NCBI GenBank assembly: GCA_942492115.1
Contig: CALODL010000015.1
Coordinates: forward strand, 372,001-436,000
Length of the DNA: 64,000 nt
DNA from: CALODL01 sp942492115
GTDB lineage: Bacteria; Planctomycetota; Phycisphaerae; UBA1845; CAIVHJ01
Direction of reading: 5' to 3'
Shown here: one piece after another, positions 17,606 through 27,000 of the stretch
Layout: each line of letters opens with the position of its first letter
Numbering within the stretch: the first letter of the stretch is position 1
Program-made: the position numbers and the translations under genes
Notes under the pieces: model-generated
The model's input: the letters and a program-made list of their open reading frames with translations, nothing else
The model's database searches: none
Told to the model about the DNA's origin: nothing

Positions 17606-18641
17606 ATGACAAGGAAGAAGATGATCCTGTCGGCGACCGCTACGCTCGTCGTGCTGTCAGCGGTCAGTGCACAGGACGCCCCCTCATCGCCGCCGGCCGA
17701 TAGCGCCAGCCCGGCGGTCACCGTAAACGGTAAAACAATCTCCCAGGCCACGCTGAATACGCGGATCGACGAAGTGCTCAAGACGCAGACGGGTGGCCAG
17801 CAACTCCCAGAGGCGCTGGCCGCGCAACTCCGCGACCAGGTCCGATCGCAAGTTCTCGAATCGATGATCGAGAACTCTCTACTCGATGCGGAAGTCAGGA
17901 AGGAAGGCATCACAGCAACAGAGGATGCACTGATTGCCGACCTCAAATTGCGCATGAAGAACCATTTTATTCGTCAAAACATGACCCAGGTGGAGTTCGA
18001 GGAAATCCTCAAACAACAGGACATGACGCTCGATCAATTCCTCAAAGAACGGTCCCAGGACGATCAATTCAAAGAACTCTATCTGCAGACACAGTTGATC
18101 GAGAAGCGTTTCCCAAACGATGTCAAGGTGACCGACGAAGAGATCAAGGCGCGCTATGACCGTGATCTGGACACGGTCTATTCAGTTCCTGAACAAGTCC
18201 AGGCCAGCCATATCCTGATCAGCGTGGACGAAACAGCGTCGGATGATCAGCGCGGCGAAGCCAAGTCCAGGATCACCGAAATCCTGGCCAGTGCCAAGAA
18301 GCCTGACGCGGATTTCGCTGCCCTCGCGGCCGAGCACTCCTCCTGCCCATCCAGCGCCAAGGGAGGCGATCTGGGCTTCTTTCCCGCGCGAGGGCGCGAT
18401 GGTAGAGCCGTTCGCAGCCGCAGCCTTCGAATTGGACAAGGGCGGCCTCAGTGAAGTGGTCGAAACACGTTTCGGTTACCACATCATCCGGGTCACCGAT
18501 AAGAAAGCTGCTGTCGTCGTGACCATGGAGCAAGCCAAAGGCCCAATCGCTCAGGAACTCAAGAACGAAAAGCTCTCCGAGACGCGGACGAAGTATCTCA
18601 AAGAGCTTCGCGAATCGGCTACGATTACCTACCCTAGCTAG
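17606..18641 (+). CDS. Parvulin-type (PpiC/SurA-like) peptidyl-prolyl isomerase, frameshifted
   Basis: The reading frame from ATG 17606 gives a signal peptide, a SurA-type helical N-terminal domain and the start of a parvulin domain (VQASHILISVDE, DFAALAAEHSSCPSSAKGGDLGFF). At 18383-18385 (a CCC run) the frame is lost and would end at 18454. The correct continuation lies in another frame: REGAMVEPFAAAAFELDKGG, then LSEVVETRFGYHIIRV, to the stop at 18641. Removing one C restores an intact protein of about 345 residues. Exported isomerases of this kind chaperone outer-membrane or periplasmic proteins. The indel may be a sequencing error, since every residue after it remains well conserved. Confidence 0.85.
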
Positions 18642-18654
18642 CCCATGTGGAATT

Positions 18655-18693
18655 ACGGGTGGCGGCGGCATTCCTGGCCGCCGCCCGTATTTT
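18655..18693 (+). terminator. Intrinsic terminator after the prolyl isomerase gene
   Basis: An 11-bp G/C-rich stem (18655-18665 with 18678-18688, one G-T pair) is followed by a short T run at 18690-18693. It lies 13 bp after the isomerase stop and before the ABC-F gene. Confidence 0.65.
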
Positions 18694-18863
18694 CGACACG
18701 CCTTCGAGAATCCCCGAACCACTGCAGCGTGTCATCCTCCAGCACATGCTGTGCTGGATCACCGATCCATTATGAAGAGTCTCGACAGCATGACAGCCAT
18801 GGGCGGTACCAAGCCTGGAGCGCACTCGAGAGCATTTTCAAATTCGTTTCGACGGAGTGGCTC

Positions 18864-20666
18864 ATGGCGACGTTGGTGACCTGCCAGGACATCTCAAAGG
18901 CCTACGGTCTTCGCGAGCTGTTTTCGGGCCTGTCCATCAGCTTCGAGGACAACCAGCGCGTCGGGTTCATCGGCCCCAACGGAGCCGGTAAGACAACTTT
19001 TCTGAAGATCGTCGCCGGACTCGAGCACGCGGACAACGGGGAAGTCAACTGCCGGCGATCGGCGCGAATCGAATACCTTCCACAGCACGATCATTTCGCG
19101 GCCGACGCGCGTGTCAACTCGATCCTGTTTGAAGCCACGCATGATCTTGACCTGCAGGTCCACGAACAGGACCTGCTGGTCAACACGACGTTGACACAAT
19201 TTGGTTTCGACAGCGACCAACAGGTCAAGCACATGTCTGGTGGATGGCGTAAGCGACTCGCACTGGCCAGAGCGATGATTCGTCAGCCTGATCTATTGTT
19301 GATGGATGAGCCGACGAACCACCTGGACCTCGAAGGCATCTTGTGGCTCGAGAACCTTCTGGCTCGAGCCACGTTCGCCTTTGTCGCGGTCAGCCACGAT
19401 CGCTACTTTCTCGAGAACGTGACCAACAGGATTGTTGAACTGAATGCGGTTTACCCAGATGGCTACTTCAGTGTGAGCGGGCCGTACAGCGCATTCCTGC
19501 AAAAACGCGCCGACTTCATTGAAGCACAGCAAGCGCAGCAGGAATCCCTGGCCAATATCGTGCGGCGTGAAGCTGCGTTTCTCGAATCCAACGCAAAAGC
19601 CCGGCGTACGAAGTCCAAGTCACGAATCGAGGAAGCGTACCGCCTGAAGGACGAACTGCGTGATATGCAACGCCGCAACAACACTCCAACGACGGCAGGT
19701 ATCGACTTTGACAGCACTGGCCGAAAGTCACGCAAGCTCCTCGAGGCAAACGGAGTCTCGAAAGCACTGGGTGGTCGTACACTGTTCAAGGATCTGACTC
19801 TGCTGCTGTCACCTGGATCGCGTATCGGATTGATGGGACACAATGGCAGCGGGAAAACGACATTGATCAAGGTTCTTTCCGATGATCTCACGCCCGACAG
19901 TGGCACGATCAAGCGGGCTGCGGGTTTGAAAATTGTCCTCTTCGACCAGAAACGAGAACACCTGCCGCAGGACATCCCATTGCGGCTGGCCCTGTCTGCC
20001 GAGAGCGAGAGCATTGACTTTCGCGGCCAGCGGGTCCACATCACGGCCTGGGCCAAGCGTTTTCTGTTCCGCGTTGATCAACTGGACCTGCCGGTCCGCG
20101 AACTCTCGGGCGGTGAACAGGCCCGCATCCTGATCGCCCGATTGATGCTCCAACCCGCCGACATCCTCATCCTGGACGAGCCGACCAACGATCTGGATAT
20201 CGACTCCTTGGACATACTGGAGAGCAGCCTGGGCGAATTCCCGGGGGCCGTGGTCCTGGTCACACATGACCGTTTCATGCTCGATCGAGTGTGCACGGAC
20301 ATCGTCGGTTTGGATGGTACTGGCGGTCTTGAATACTTCGGCGACAGCGGCCAATGGCTCGCGGCACAGGCCCGCCGGGCCGCTCAGGCGACCACGACCC
20401 GCAAACCCGAACGTGCTGGCAAGCGCGACCAGCGGGGGCCCCTGAGTGCCTCCGAAAAGAAGGACCTCCAAACCATCGAGGAGACGATTCTCGATGCGGA
20501 AGCCCATGTCGAACGATGTCGCGAGGCCTTCGACGGACTCGAGCAGGCCAGTGACCACGTGGAGGCCCAGCAGAAGTGGGAAGAGCTCGAGGCGGCCCGT
20601 AAGCAAGTCGACGCGCTCTACGCACGATGGGAGGAACTCGAGACCAAGGCCAGAAGTGGCTCATGA
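18864..20666 (+). CDS. ABC-F family ATPase, Uup-like
   Basis: 600 residues from ATG 18864 (GGAG-like site upstream); the longer open frame upstream is non-coding in character. Two ATP-binding cassettes lie in one chain without membrane segments. The first has GPNGAGKTT, signature MSGGW and LLMDEPTNHLDL; the second has GHNGSGKTT, ELSGGEQ and LILDEPTNDLDI. A P-site linker rich in Arg/Lys lies between them. The C-terminal ~90 residues form a charged coiled coil (EKKDLQTIEETI..., ...WEELEAARKQVDALYARWEELE), which is the Uup hallmark. ABC-F proteins act on the ribosome E site, and Uup also affects branched DNA. No antibiotic-resistance role is implied. Confidence 0.9.
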   Translation: MATLVTCQDISKAYGLRELFSGLSISFEDNQRVGFIGPNGAGKTTFLKIVAGLEHADNGEVNCRRSARIEYLPQHDHFAADARVNSILFEATHDLDLQVHEQDLLVNTTLTQFGFDSDQQVKHMSGGWRKRLALARAMIRQPDLLLMDEPTNHLDLEGILWLENLLARATFAFVAVSHDRYFLENVTNRIVELNAVYPDGYFSVSGPYSAFLQKRADFIEAQQAQQESLANIVRREAAFLESNAKARRTKSKSRIEEAYRLKDELRDMQRRNNTPTTAGIDFDSTGRKSRKLLEANGVSKALGGRTLFKDLTLLLSPGSRIGLMGHNGSGKTTLIKVLSDDLTPDSGTIKRAAGLKIVLFDQKREHLPQDIPLRLALSAESESIDFRGQRVHITAWAKRFLFRVDQLDLPVRELSGGEQARILIARLMLQPADILILDEPTNDLDIDSLDILESSLGEFPGAVVLVTHDRFMLDRVCTDIVGLDGTGGLEYFGDSGQWLAAQARRAAQATTTRKPERAGKRDQRGPLSASEKKDLQTIEETILDAEAHVERCREAFDGLEQASDHVEAQQKWEELEAARKQVDALYARWEELETKARSGS

Positions 20667-20811
20667 GATTATGCACATTTAATCTGAACAGGATGCCTGA
20701 ACGCGGACCGCTGTTATTGTAGGAGCCGGGAGGGACCTGTATCATACAGCACAATACACGCACGAGTACGTGGCGGATTCAATTCCAGTTCTCTTCAGAA
20801 AGGGCATCACG

Positions 20812-21495
20812 ATGACACGCACACTTGGACGCGCACTTCTGGCCATCGGGGTCTACGCAGCTTTGTTGAACAGCGGAGTTCTCGCACAGGACAAGCATGA
20901 TCACGACCATGGGCATGGCGATCACGCGGGCCATGATCACGACCACGCGGGACACGACCATGACCATGGCGGCGACATGGGCATGGACCCTGAAATGATG
21001 GAACGGATGATGAAGGCCGGGATGCCCGGTGAACATCACAAACACCTCGATCAATTCGTCGGCCAGTTTGACTACGTCATCAAGCACCGAATGGCAGCCG
21101 AAGGGCCGTGGATGGAATCCACGGGCGAATCGAAATCGCGTTGGGTGATGGGCGGTCGTTATGTGATCGACGATACGGTCGGCAAAGACCCGGCCATGCC
21201 ATTTGCAGGCATGGGCATCACCGGTTACGACAACCAGAAGAAGCAGTACGTCAGTGTGTGGCTCGACAACATGAGCACCGGCCTGACGCTGAGCCACGGC
21301 ACCTGCGACAGCTCCGGTAAGGAATTCACCTTCAGTGGCAAGATGGACAACCCGATGACCGGCAACAAGAACGAGCCGTACAAGTACGTCATCCGTATGA
21401 TCAACAATCAGAAGCACGTTATGGAATGGTGGGGCCAGGGTCCGGACGGCAAGATGTTCCAGAGCATGGAAATCACCTACACCCGCAAGGGTTGA
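20812..21495 (+). CDS. DUF1579-family secreted protein with His/Asp-rich metal-binding stretch
   Basis: 227 residues from ATG 20812 (GAAAGGG ribosome-binding site). After the signal peptide (ending VLAQ) comes a stretch of alternating His and Asp with Gly (from DKHDHDHGHG to HDHGGDMG) and then a Met-rich segment, which would bind Zn, Ni, Co or Cu. The rest is DUF1579 (HHKHLDQFVGQFDYVIKHRM, SRWVMGGRYVIDD, MGITGYDNQKKQYV). It is paralogous to the protein at 8861. The His-rich stretch may make it a periplasmic metal buffer or metallochaperone; this is inference. Confidence 0.85.
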   Translation: MTRTLGRALLAIGVYAALLNSGVLAQDKHDHDHGHGDHAGHDHDHAGHDHDHGGDMGMDPEMMERMMKAGMPGEHHKHLDQFVGQFDYVIKHRMAAEGPWMESTGESKSRWVMGGRYVIDDTVGKDPAMPFAGMGITGYDNQKKQYVSVWLDNMSTGLTLSHGTCDSSGKEFTFSGKMDNPMTGNKNEPYKYVIRMINNQKHVMEWWGQGPDGKMFQSMEITYTRKG

Positions 21496-21535
21496 TGCCC
21501 ATCGGACAACAGCACACGACGATTCAAACATCACA

Positions 21536-21570
21536 GGGACGGCCTGCGCAGCAGGCCGTCCCTTCGTTTG
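21536..21570 (+). terminator. Rho-independent terminator after the His-rich DUF1579 gene
   Basis: A perfect 12-bp stem (21536-21547 with 21551-21562) has a 3-base GCA loop and is followed by a T-rich TTCGTTTGT tail. Confidence 0.85.
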
Positions 21571-21766
21571 TCAGGACCGACCCTTCAAGCCGCGCGACGA
21601 AGCCATAGGTCCGAGCCAGGGTGCGCGGAACTCCCAACACGAACCCCACTCCCGTATCACCGTAACCGATTAAGACTCCGGACAGCGCAAGGTGCGATAA
21701 CGCGTCTCTTGACGCATCACCCGGACACAGGCCGGTTCAACCTCTTTTTCACCCCTGTTCTAACCG

Positions 21767-22804
21767 ATGCGTAAGTACCTCGTCGCCGGGGAAGCTGCGT
21801 CCGTGGTACCACCTCAACCCATCGAGTTATTCGTCGCCATGATCATCATCATGGCGGTCAACGCCGTCGTCAGCCGTCTCGTGCGACGCTCGCTCGAGAT
21901 GCGCATTCCGGAACTGCAGTGGCTGACGACATCCGAGGCACGATCCAACGCGATACAGCGTGCCGCGCCTTTACTTCGCATTGTGTCATCGACGACATGC
22001 CTGTGCTTTGCAGCCGTGCTCATCAGTTTGCCCCTGCAGATCGCAGCGCACTACCTGCTCCGTTTGAACAACATCAGCATGGGCTTGTTTCTTGCCGGCT
22101 ACGTCGTCGTTCTTGTATTGCTCGCTCTCCTGATCAGCAGCCTGGGGGCGGGCAGGATCCGACGGCAGTTGCGCTACCAGCTGGCCAACCGGGGCATGCC
22201 TTTGTGCCGCATTTGTGGCTACGACCTCAGCGGCCAGGAAGCCGCGCGCTGCCCAGAGTGCGGACACGAATGCGATGCCGGACAGCTCCCCGGCAACGAG
22301 GTAGATTTGAGTGCGCCGGTCTCGATCGCTTTCGACTATTCGGATGATGTACTCAATCGCGGTCTCGCAGTCCTCTGGGCACGCGTGCATGGTCGCAAGT
22401 TGCTTTGGGGCACGACGACCTCGGTAGCCCTGCTGCTCTTCCTCATACCTGCTTGTGGTAATCACTGGCTGGTTGGGGCCATCGGTTGCCTCACCGTCTT
22501 GTCGTCGTTCCAACTACTGCGCGGCAGGGCCATGTTCACTCGACGCGTGATCGCCGACTGGCAACACCGCCCCAGTCGTCACATCGCCGTCGAGTTCGAC
22601 AACAGTGGATTCGGTTGCACGACAACCTTCTCAACGATGCGTGTAGCATGGAATCAGTGTCGCCGGCTGTGGCGCGGCAAACATGTGTGGCTGCTGTTCG
22701 TAACCGACAGCGAACCCGTCCTGTTGCCAGCCCACCTGCTCGGCGATGACATCATGGCCTTCATTACGACACGCATGCACAAAGCCGGGGTCGAGGTGAC
22801 CTAA
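21767..22804 (+). CDS. Membrane protein with zinc ribbon and YcxB-like C-terminal domain
   Basis: 345 residues. There are about three N-terminal hydrophobic helices (first ~20-40, second and third ~70-130). A zinc ribbon of planctomycete type follows (CRICGYDL ... CPECG, four Cys), then two more hydrophobic segments around 210-250. The C-terminal soluble part (FDNSGFGCTTTFSTMRVAWNQCRRLWRGKHVWLLF, PVLLPAHLL) is like YcxB domains. Function unknown; the CxxCGYDL ribbon is common in membrane proteins of this phylum. It has no close partner gene on either side. Confidence 0.75.
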   Translation: MRKYLVAGEAASVVPPQPIELFVAMIIIMAVNAVVSRLVRRSLEMRIPELQWLTTSEARSNAIQRAAPLLRIVSSTTCLCFAAVLISLPLQIAAHYLLRLNNISMGLFLAGYVVVLVLLALLISSLGAGRIRRQLRYQLANRGMPLCRICGYDLSGQEAARCPECGHECDAGQLPGNEVDLSAPVSIAFDYSDDVLNRGLAVLWARVHGRKLLWGTTTSVALLLFLIPACGNHWLVGAIGCLTVLSSFQLLRGRAMFTRRVIADWQHRPSRHIAVEFDNSGFGCTTTFSTMRVAWNQCRRLWRGKHVWLLFVTDSEPVLLPAHLLGDDIMAFITTRMHKAGVEVT

Positions 22805-22882
22805 AGTGCCAAGTCAGCCCCGATGTAACGCGGGGGTGGACGAGAATGTCGTGGCCAGCAGCTGCAAGAACCGACAATGGCT

Positions 22883-23413
22883 TCAATATGCCGGAGGGCG
22901 AGGGATACGATGCTCCAACGCCGGTCGGCCATGGGATCCGTAGCCAGCCGGATCAGCGCTGGTTTCGTTGGTCGCCCTTCGTTCTCGGGCCGGCTCATCC
23001 TCCTGTTCGTCCACTACGAAACTGTCACGCATGGCAGCCGGGATCCGAACGGGTGCCCGCGTCGACTGGTCAACGAGTGCCCAGGTCGTCTCAGCCATAG
23101 CCAGGACCTGTTCATCGATCGGGCGCAGGAAGCGAAAACGCCGGAGCGAACTCGACCGTTTCATGGTACTGACCCACGTCTGGACGACGAGCGCTTCTTT
23201 GATGTGCGCAGGGCTGAGGTATTTGATGGAATGAGAACGGACGACCCACCACATCCCCACGTCCCGGTAGCGGGCGGCAGGCCACCCCACCGCCGTGGAG
23301 TGAGCGACCGCAGCATCTTGCATCCATGCAACATATCTGAGGTTGTTGACATGTCCTTGCTGATCAATGTCGTCAGCTTGAACGCTCACCACATGCTCAT
23401 AGATTGCAACCAT
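22883..23413 (-). CDS. Acyl-CoA thioesterase (hotdog fold, FadM/YbgC-like)
   Basis: 176 residues with a GGAG ribosome-binding site before ATG 23413. The N-terminus has the 4-hydroxybenzoyl-CoA thioesterase-type motif DDIDQQGHVNNLRYVAWMQDA, with Asp at the catalytic position. HSIKYLSPAHIKEALVVQTW, RRFRFLRP and AETTWALVDQSTRAPVRIP follow, all typical of FadM/YbgC relatives. The last ~35 residues (after VVDEQEDEPA) are low-complexity and do not resemble the family, which is usually 130-150 residues. It may be an extended tail. The likely reaction is acyl-CoA or acyl-ACP hydrolysis in the cytoplasm. Confidence 0.85.
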   Translation of the reverse strand: MVAIYEHVVSVQADDIDQQGHVNNLRYVAWMQDAAVAHSTAVGWPAARYRDVGMWWVVRSHSIKYLSPAHIKEALVVQTWVSTMKRSSSLRRFRFLRPIDEQVLAMAETTWALVDQSTRAPVRIPAAMRDSFVVDEQEDEPARERRATNETSADPAGYGSHGRPALEHRIPRPPAY

Positions 23414-23700
23414 GCTCCCTGCTCCTATCCATCACCACGTCTCAGCGCATCACATCCAATAGTGCAAGCCGTTGCATGAGCATCGGCAGTGAGATGGCTG
23501 TGACTAAATCATCTTGCACGTGCATGCTCGTGCCTGCGTGTTTGTTTAACGCATTGCACGACATAACCGAGTGTCCACGGCTGGCATGACATCTTTAAAT
23601 CGTCACGCCATACTTCATGCTAGGCCTGCACAATCTTATTGTAATCCTGGCTTGAATCATTCTAATACTGTTGCAGTATTCACTCATATCTGATTCCCGG
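23414..23700. other. A/T-richer gene-free stretch upstream of the repeat element
   Basis: No gene is supported. Base composition is visibly more A/T-rich than the surrounding coding DNA (for example around 23600-23680). It leads directly into the first copy of the inverted-repeat-ended element at 23701. Confidence 0.45.
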
Positions 23701-23864
23701 CTAGCAGCCCGTTGAGAAAGTGGTTTGTGGTCAGCATCGCGACATTTCTGGTCAGATCAAGACGGCAACACAGGTGAATCGGTAGATTCGTCGAGTATTG
23801 CCAACGCAAAGCTGACGTGAAAGATCCGCTTCTGGCCCAAGTAACTTCTTCAACTGGCGGCTAG
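23701..23864 (+). repeat. Inverted-repeat-ended repeat element, copy 1
   Basis: A 164-bp non-coding element begins ctagcagc and contains gagaaagt. It ends in the reverse complement of that end (acttctt ... gctag). It matches the element at 28132-28292 over its whole length, about three quarters identical by eye, with a 27-bp exact block at 23783-23809. The two copies are in the same orientation and flank the nuclease gene. It is MITE-like, or an internally deleted insertion sequence; no transposase is encoded. Confidence 0.75.
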
Positions 23865-24054
23865 AGAAGAGTTCCGGATCCACGAACGACATCGTGGGTC
23901 CCTGAGGCAGGACAATTCACAGGACCCGGATGGTCCGGCAGTTTGAATTCGAAACGGACGACACGGTTTGCGCGAATGATGCGCGCCAGTCGGACTGCGT
24001 CTGTTTCATTCCACATCCAATCCACCCCCAACTCAAGGTCAATTGGAGGCAACG

Positions 24055-27000
24055 ATGCGATACTCGAGATTCTCGACAGTCAAAAGACTAGGTTACGTTG
24101 CGCTGGCCATAATGGCTTCGCCCACGGTGTTGATGCCAACGATTGCTCAGGCAGATCCGCCCCCCGGGTACTATGACACGGTCGACGACAGCAGCGACAC
24201 GGCCCTGCGCAATACGCTTCACACCGTTATCGATGATCATACGCGGTTCCCCTACACCTCCAGCGGAACGGACACCTGGGATATTCTCGAACTCGCCGAC
24301 GAGGACCCCAACAACGTCAACAACATCCTCGACATCTATCGCAATGCGACCTACCCCAAGGCCGGGGGCGGCAATACCGACTACAACCGCGAGCACACCT
24401 GGCCGACATCGTACGGTTTCCCCGATGACAACAGCTCGAACTACCCCTACACAGACTGCCACCACTTATTCCTATCCGACGATGGCTACAACTCATCGCG
24501 CAGCAACAAGCCGTACCGTTATTGCGACGCCGCATGCTCGGAAAACCCGACGGACGCCAACAACGGTCAAGGGGGAGGCAGCGGAACGTATCCCGGAAAC
24601 TCGAATTGGACAACCGGTTCCAACACGTCAGGAACATGGGAGACTTGGATCGATCGCCGTGGAGACATCGCCCGGGCACAGTTCTATCTCGACATCCGGT
24701 ATGAAGGCGGCACGCATGGGGTCACGAGTGTCCCAGAGCCCGACCTCATCCTGACCGACACGGAGGCGCTGATCGCATCGAGCAACACCGGATCCAATGA
24801 ATCGGTCGCCTACATGGGCATGCTCTCCGAGCTCCTGCAATGGCATATGGAGGATCCCGTTGACGATCATGAACGGTCACGCAACGACGTGGTCTACAGC
24901 TTCCAGGGGAATCGCAATCCGTTCGTCGACCATCCCGAGTGGGTCGAATGCCTGTTCGACAACGTCTGCGGAGGCAGCGGCGGATGTACGATAAATGCTG
25001 ATTGCGATGATGGTGCATTTTGTAACGGTTATGAAACGTGCAGTGCGGGCACATGCCAGAACGGGACCGACCCGTGCCCGGGCGTCAGTTGTGACGAGAT
25101 TGCCGATCTGTGCGTGGCACCATCGGGTGATCCCTGGATCAATGAGTTCCATTACGACAACAGTGGTGGCGACACGGGTGAATTCGTCGAGATCGCCGGG
25201 CCGGCAGGCATGGACCTGACTGGCTGGAGCGTCGTAGGTTACAATGGGAACGGTGGCGGCACCTACAATACCGTGAATCTGTCCGGCACGATCCCTGATC
25301 AGGATGGTTGCATGGGCACACTTGATTTCAACTTCACCGGCATGCAAAACGGCGCCCCGGATGGCCTGGCCCTCGTGCACAACGGTAGCACGGTCATCGA
25401 ATTCGTCAGTTACGAAGGCTCGTTCACGGCGACCAACGGACCGGCCAATGGTCTGACGTCGAGCAATGTCGGGGTCGCGGAATCCAGCACCACGCCGATC
25501 GGATATTCCCTGCAATTGACCGGCATGGGCTCGTCAGGCTCGGACTTCGCATGGCTGGCACCGAGTGTGAACACGAGAGGTCTGCCCAACTTGGGCCAGA
25601 CCTTCGACGGTTGTGGCGGGTGTACCGTCGACGCCGATTGCGACGATGGTATCTTCTGCAATGGGGCCGAGACCTGCGTGGCCGGTGCGTGTCAGCCCGG
25701 CGTAGTGGTCGATTGCGATGATGCCGTCGCCTGTACGACCGACAGCTGCAACGAGACGACCGCTCAATGCGACAACCTCAGCAACGACCCAAGTTGCGAC
25801 GACGGCCTGTACTGCAATGGTGCGGAGTTCTGCGACGTGATCTTCGGATGTCAGGCCGGCTCGACGATCGATTGTGATGACGGCGTGGCCTGCACCGACG
25901 ACAGCTGCAATGAATCGACCGACAGCTGCGACAGCGCCACCAACAATGCCCATTGCGATGACGGTCTGTTCTGCAATGGCAGCGAAACCTGCGATGGCGG
26001 ACTCGGCTGTGTGGCCGGCAGTGATCCGTGTGGCGGTCTCCCATGTGACGAGGCCACGGACAGCTGTGAGTCATTGGCCGGAAGTCCGTGGATCAACGAG
26101 CTACATTACGACAACAATGGGAGCGACGCCGGGGAGTTCGTCGAGGTTGCTGGCCCCGCCGGTCTCGATCTGGGCGGCTGGAGTGTCGTCGGCTACAACG
26201 GCAACGGTGGCTCGTCCTACGCGACGGTAAACCTCGCGGGCATCATACCGAATGATAGCGGCTGCCTGGGAACGCTTGATTTCACCTTCACCGGAATGCA
26301 AAACGGGGCACCCGACGGCCTGGCCCTGGTTGATGATGGCGGCGCAGTCGTCGAGTTCATCAGCTACGAAGGCTCCTTCACCGCAGTCGGCGGACCGGCA
26401 AACGGGATGACCTCGATGGATATCGGCGTCTCGGAGCCGGGCACCACCCCGATCGGCCAGGCCCTGCAGCTGGCCGGCACTGGCAACAAGGCTTCGGACT
26501 TCACGTGGCAGAGCGCCGCCGCGGAAACGCGAGGAACTGTCAACACCGGCCAGACGTTCGACGGCTGTAGCGGATGTACGATCGACGCGGACTGTGACGA
26601 TGGCGTGTTCTGCAATGGTGTCGAGACCTGCGTGACCGGCGCCTGTCAGTCCGGCTCCGCCGTCAGCTGCGACGATGGCGTAGCATGCACCGACGACAGT
26701 TGCAACGAAGCGACCGACAACTGCGACAACGTTGCCGACGACGCAAACTGTGACGATGGGCTGTACTGTAATGGGGCCGAATCGTGCGATCCTGCACTTG
26801 ACTGCCTGGCAGGATCGGCCATCAACTGCGACGATGGCGTGGCGTGTACCGACGACAGCTGCAACGAAACGACCGACAGCTGCGACAACGTTGCCGATGA
26901 CGCACACTGTGACGATGGCCTGTACTGCAATGGGGCCGAATCGTGTGATCCTGCACTCGACTGCCTGGCAGGATCGGCCGTCAACTGTGACGACGGCGTT

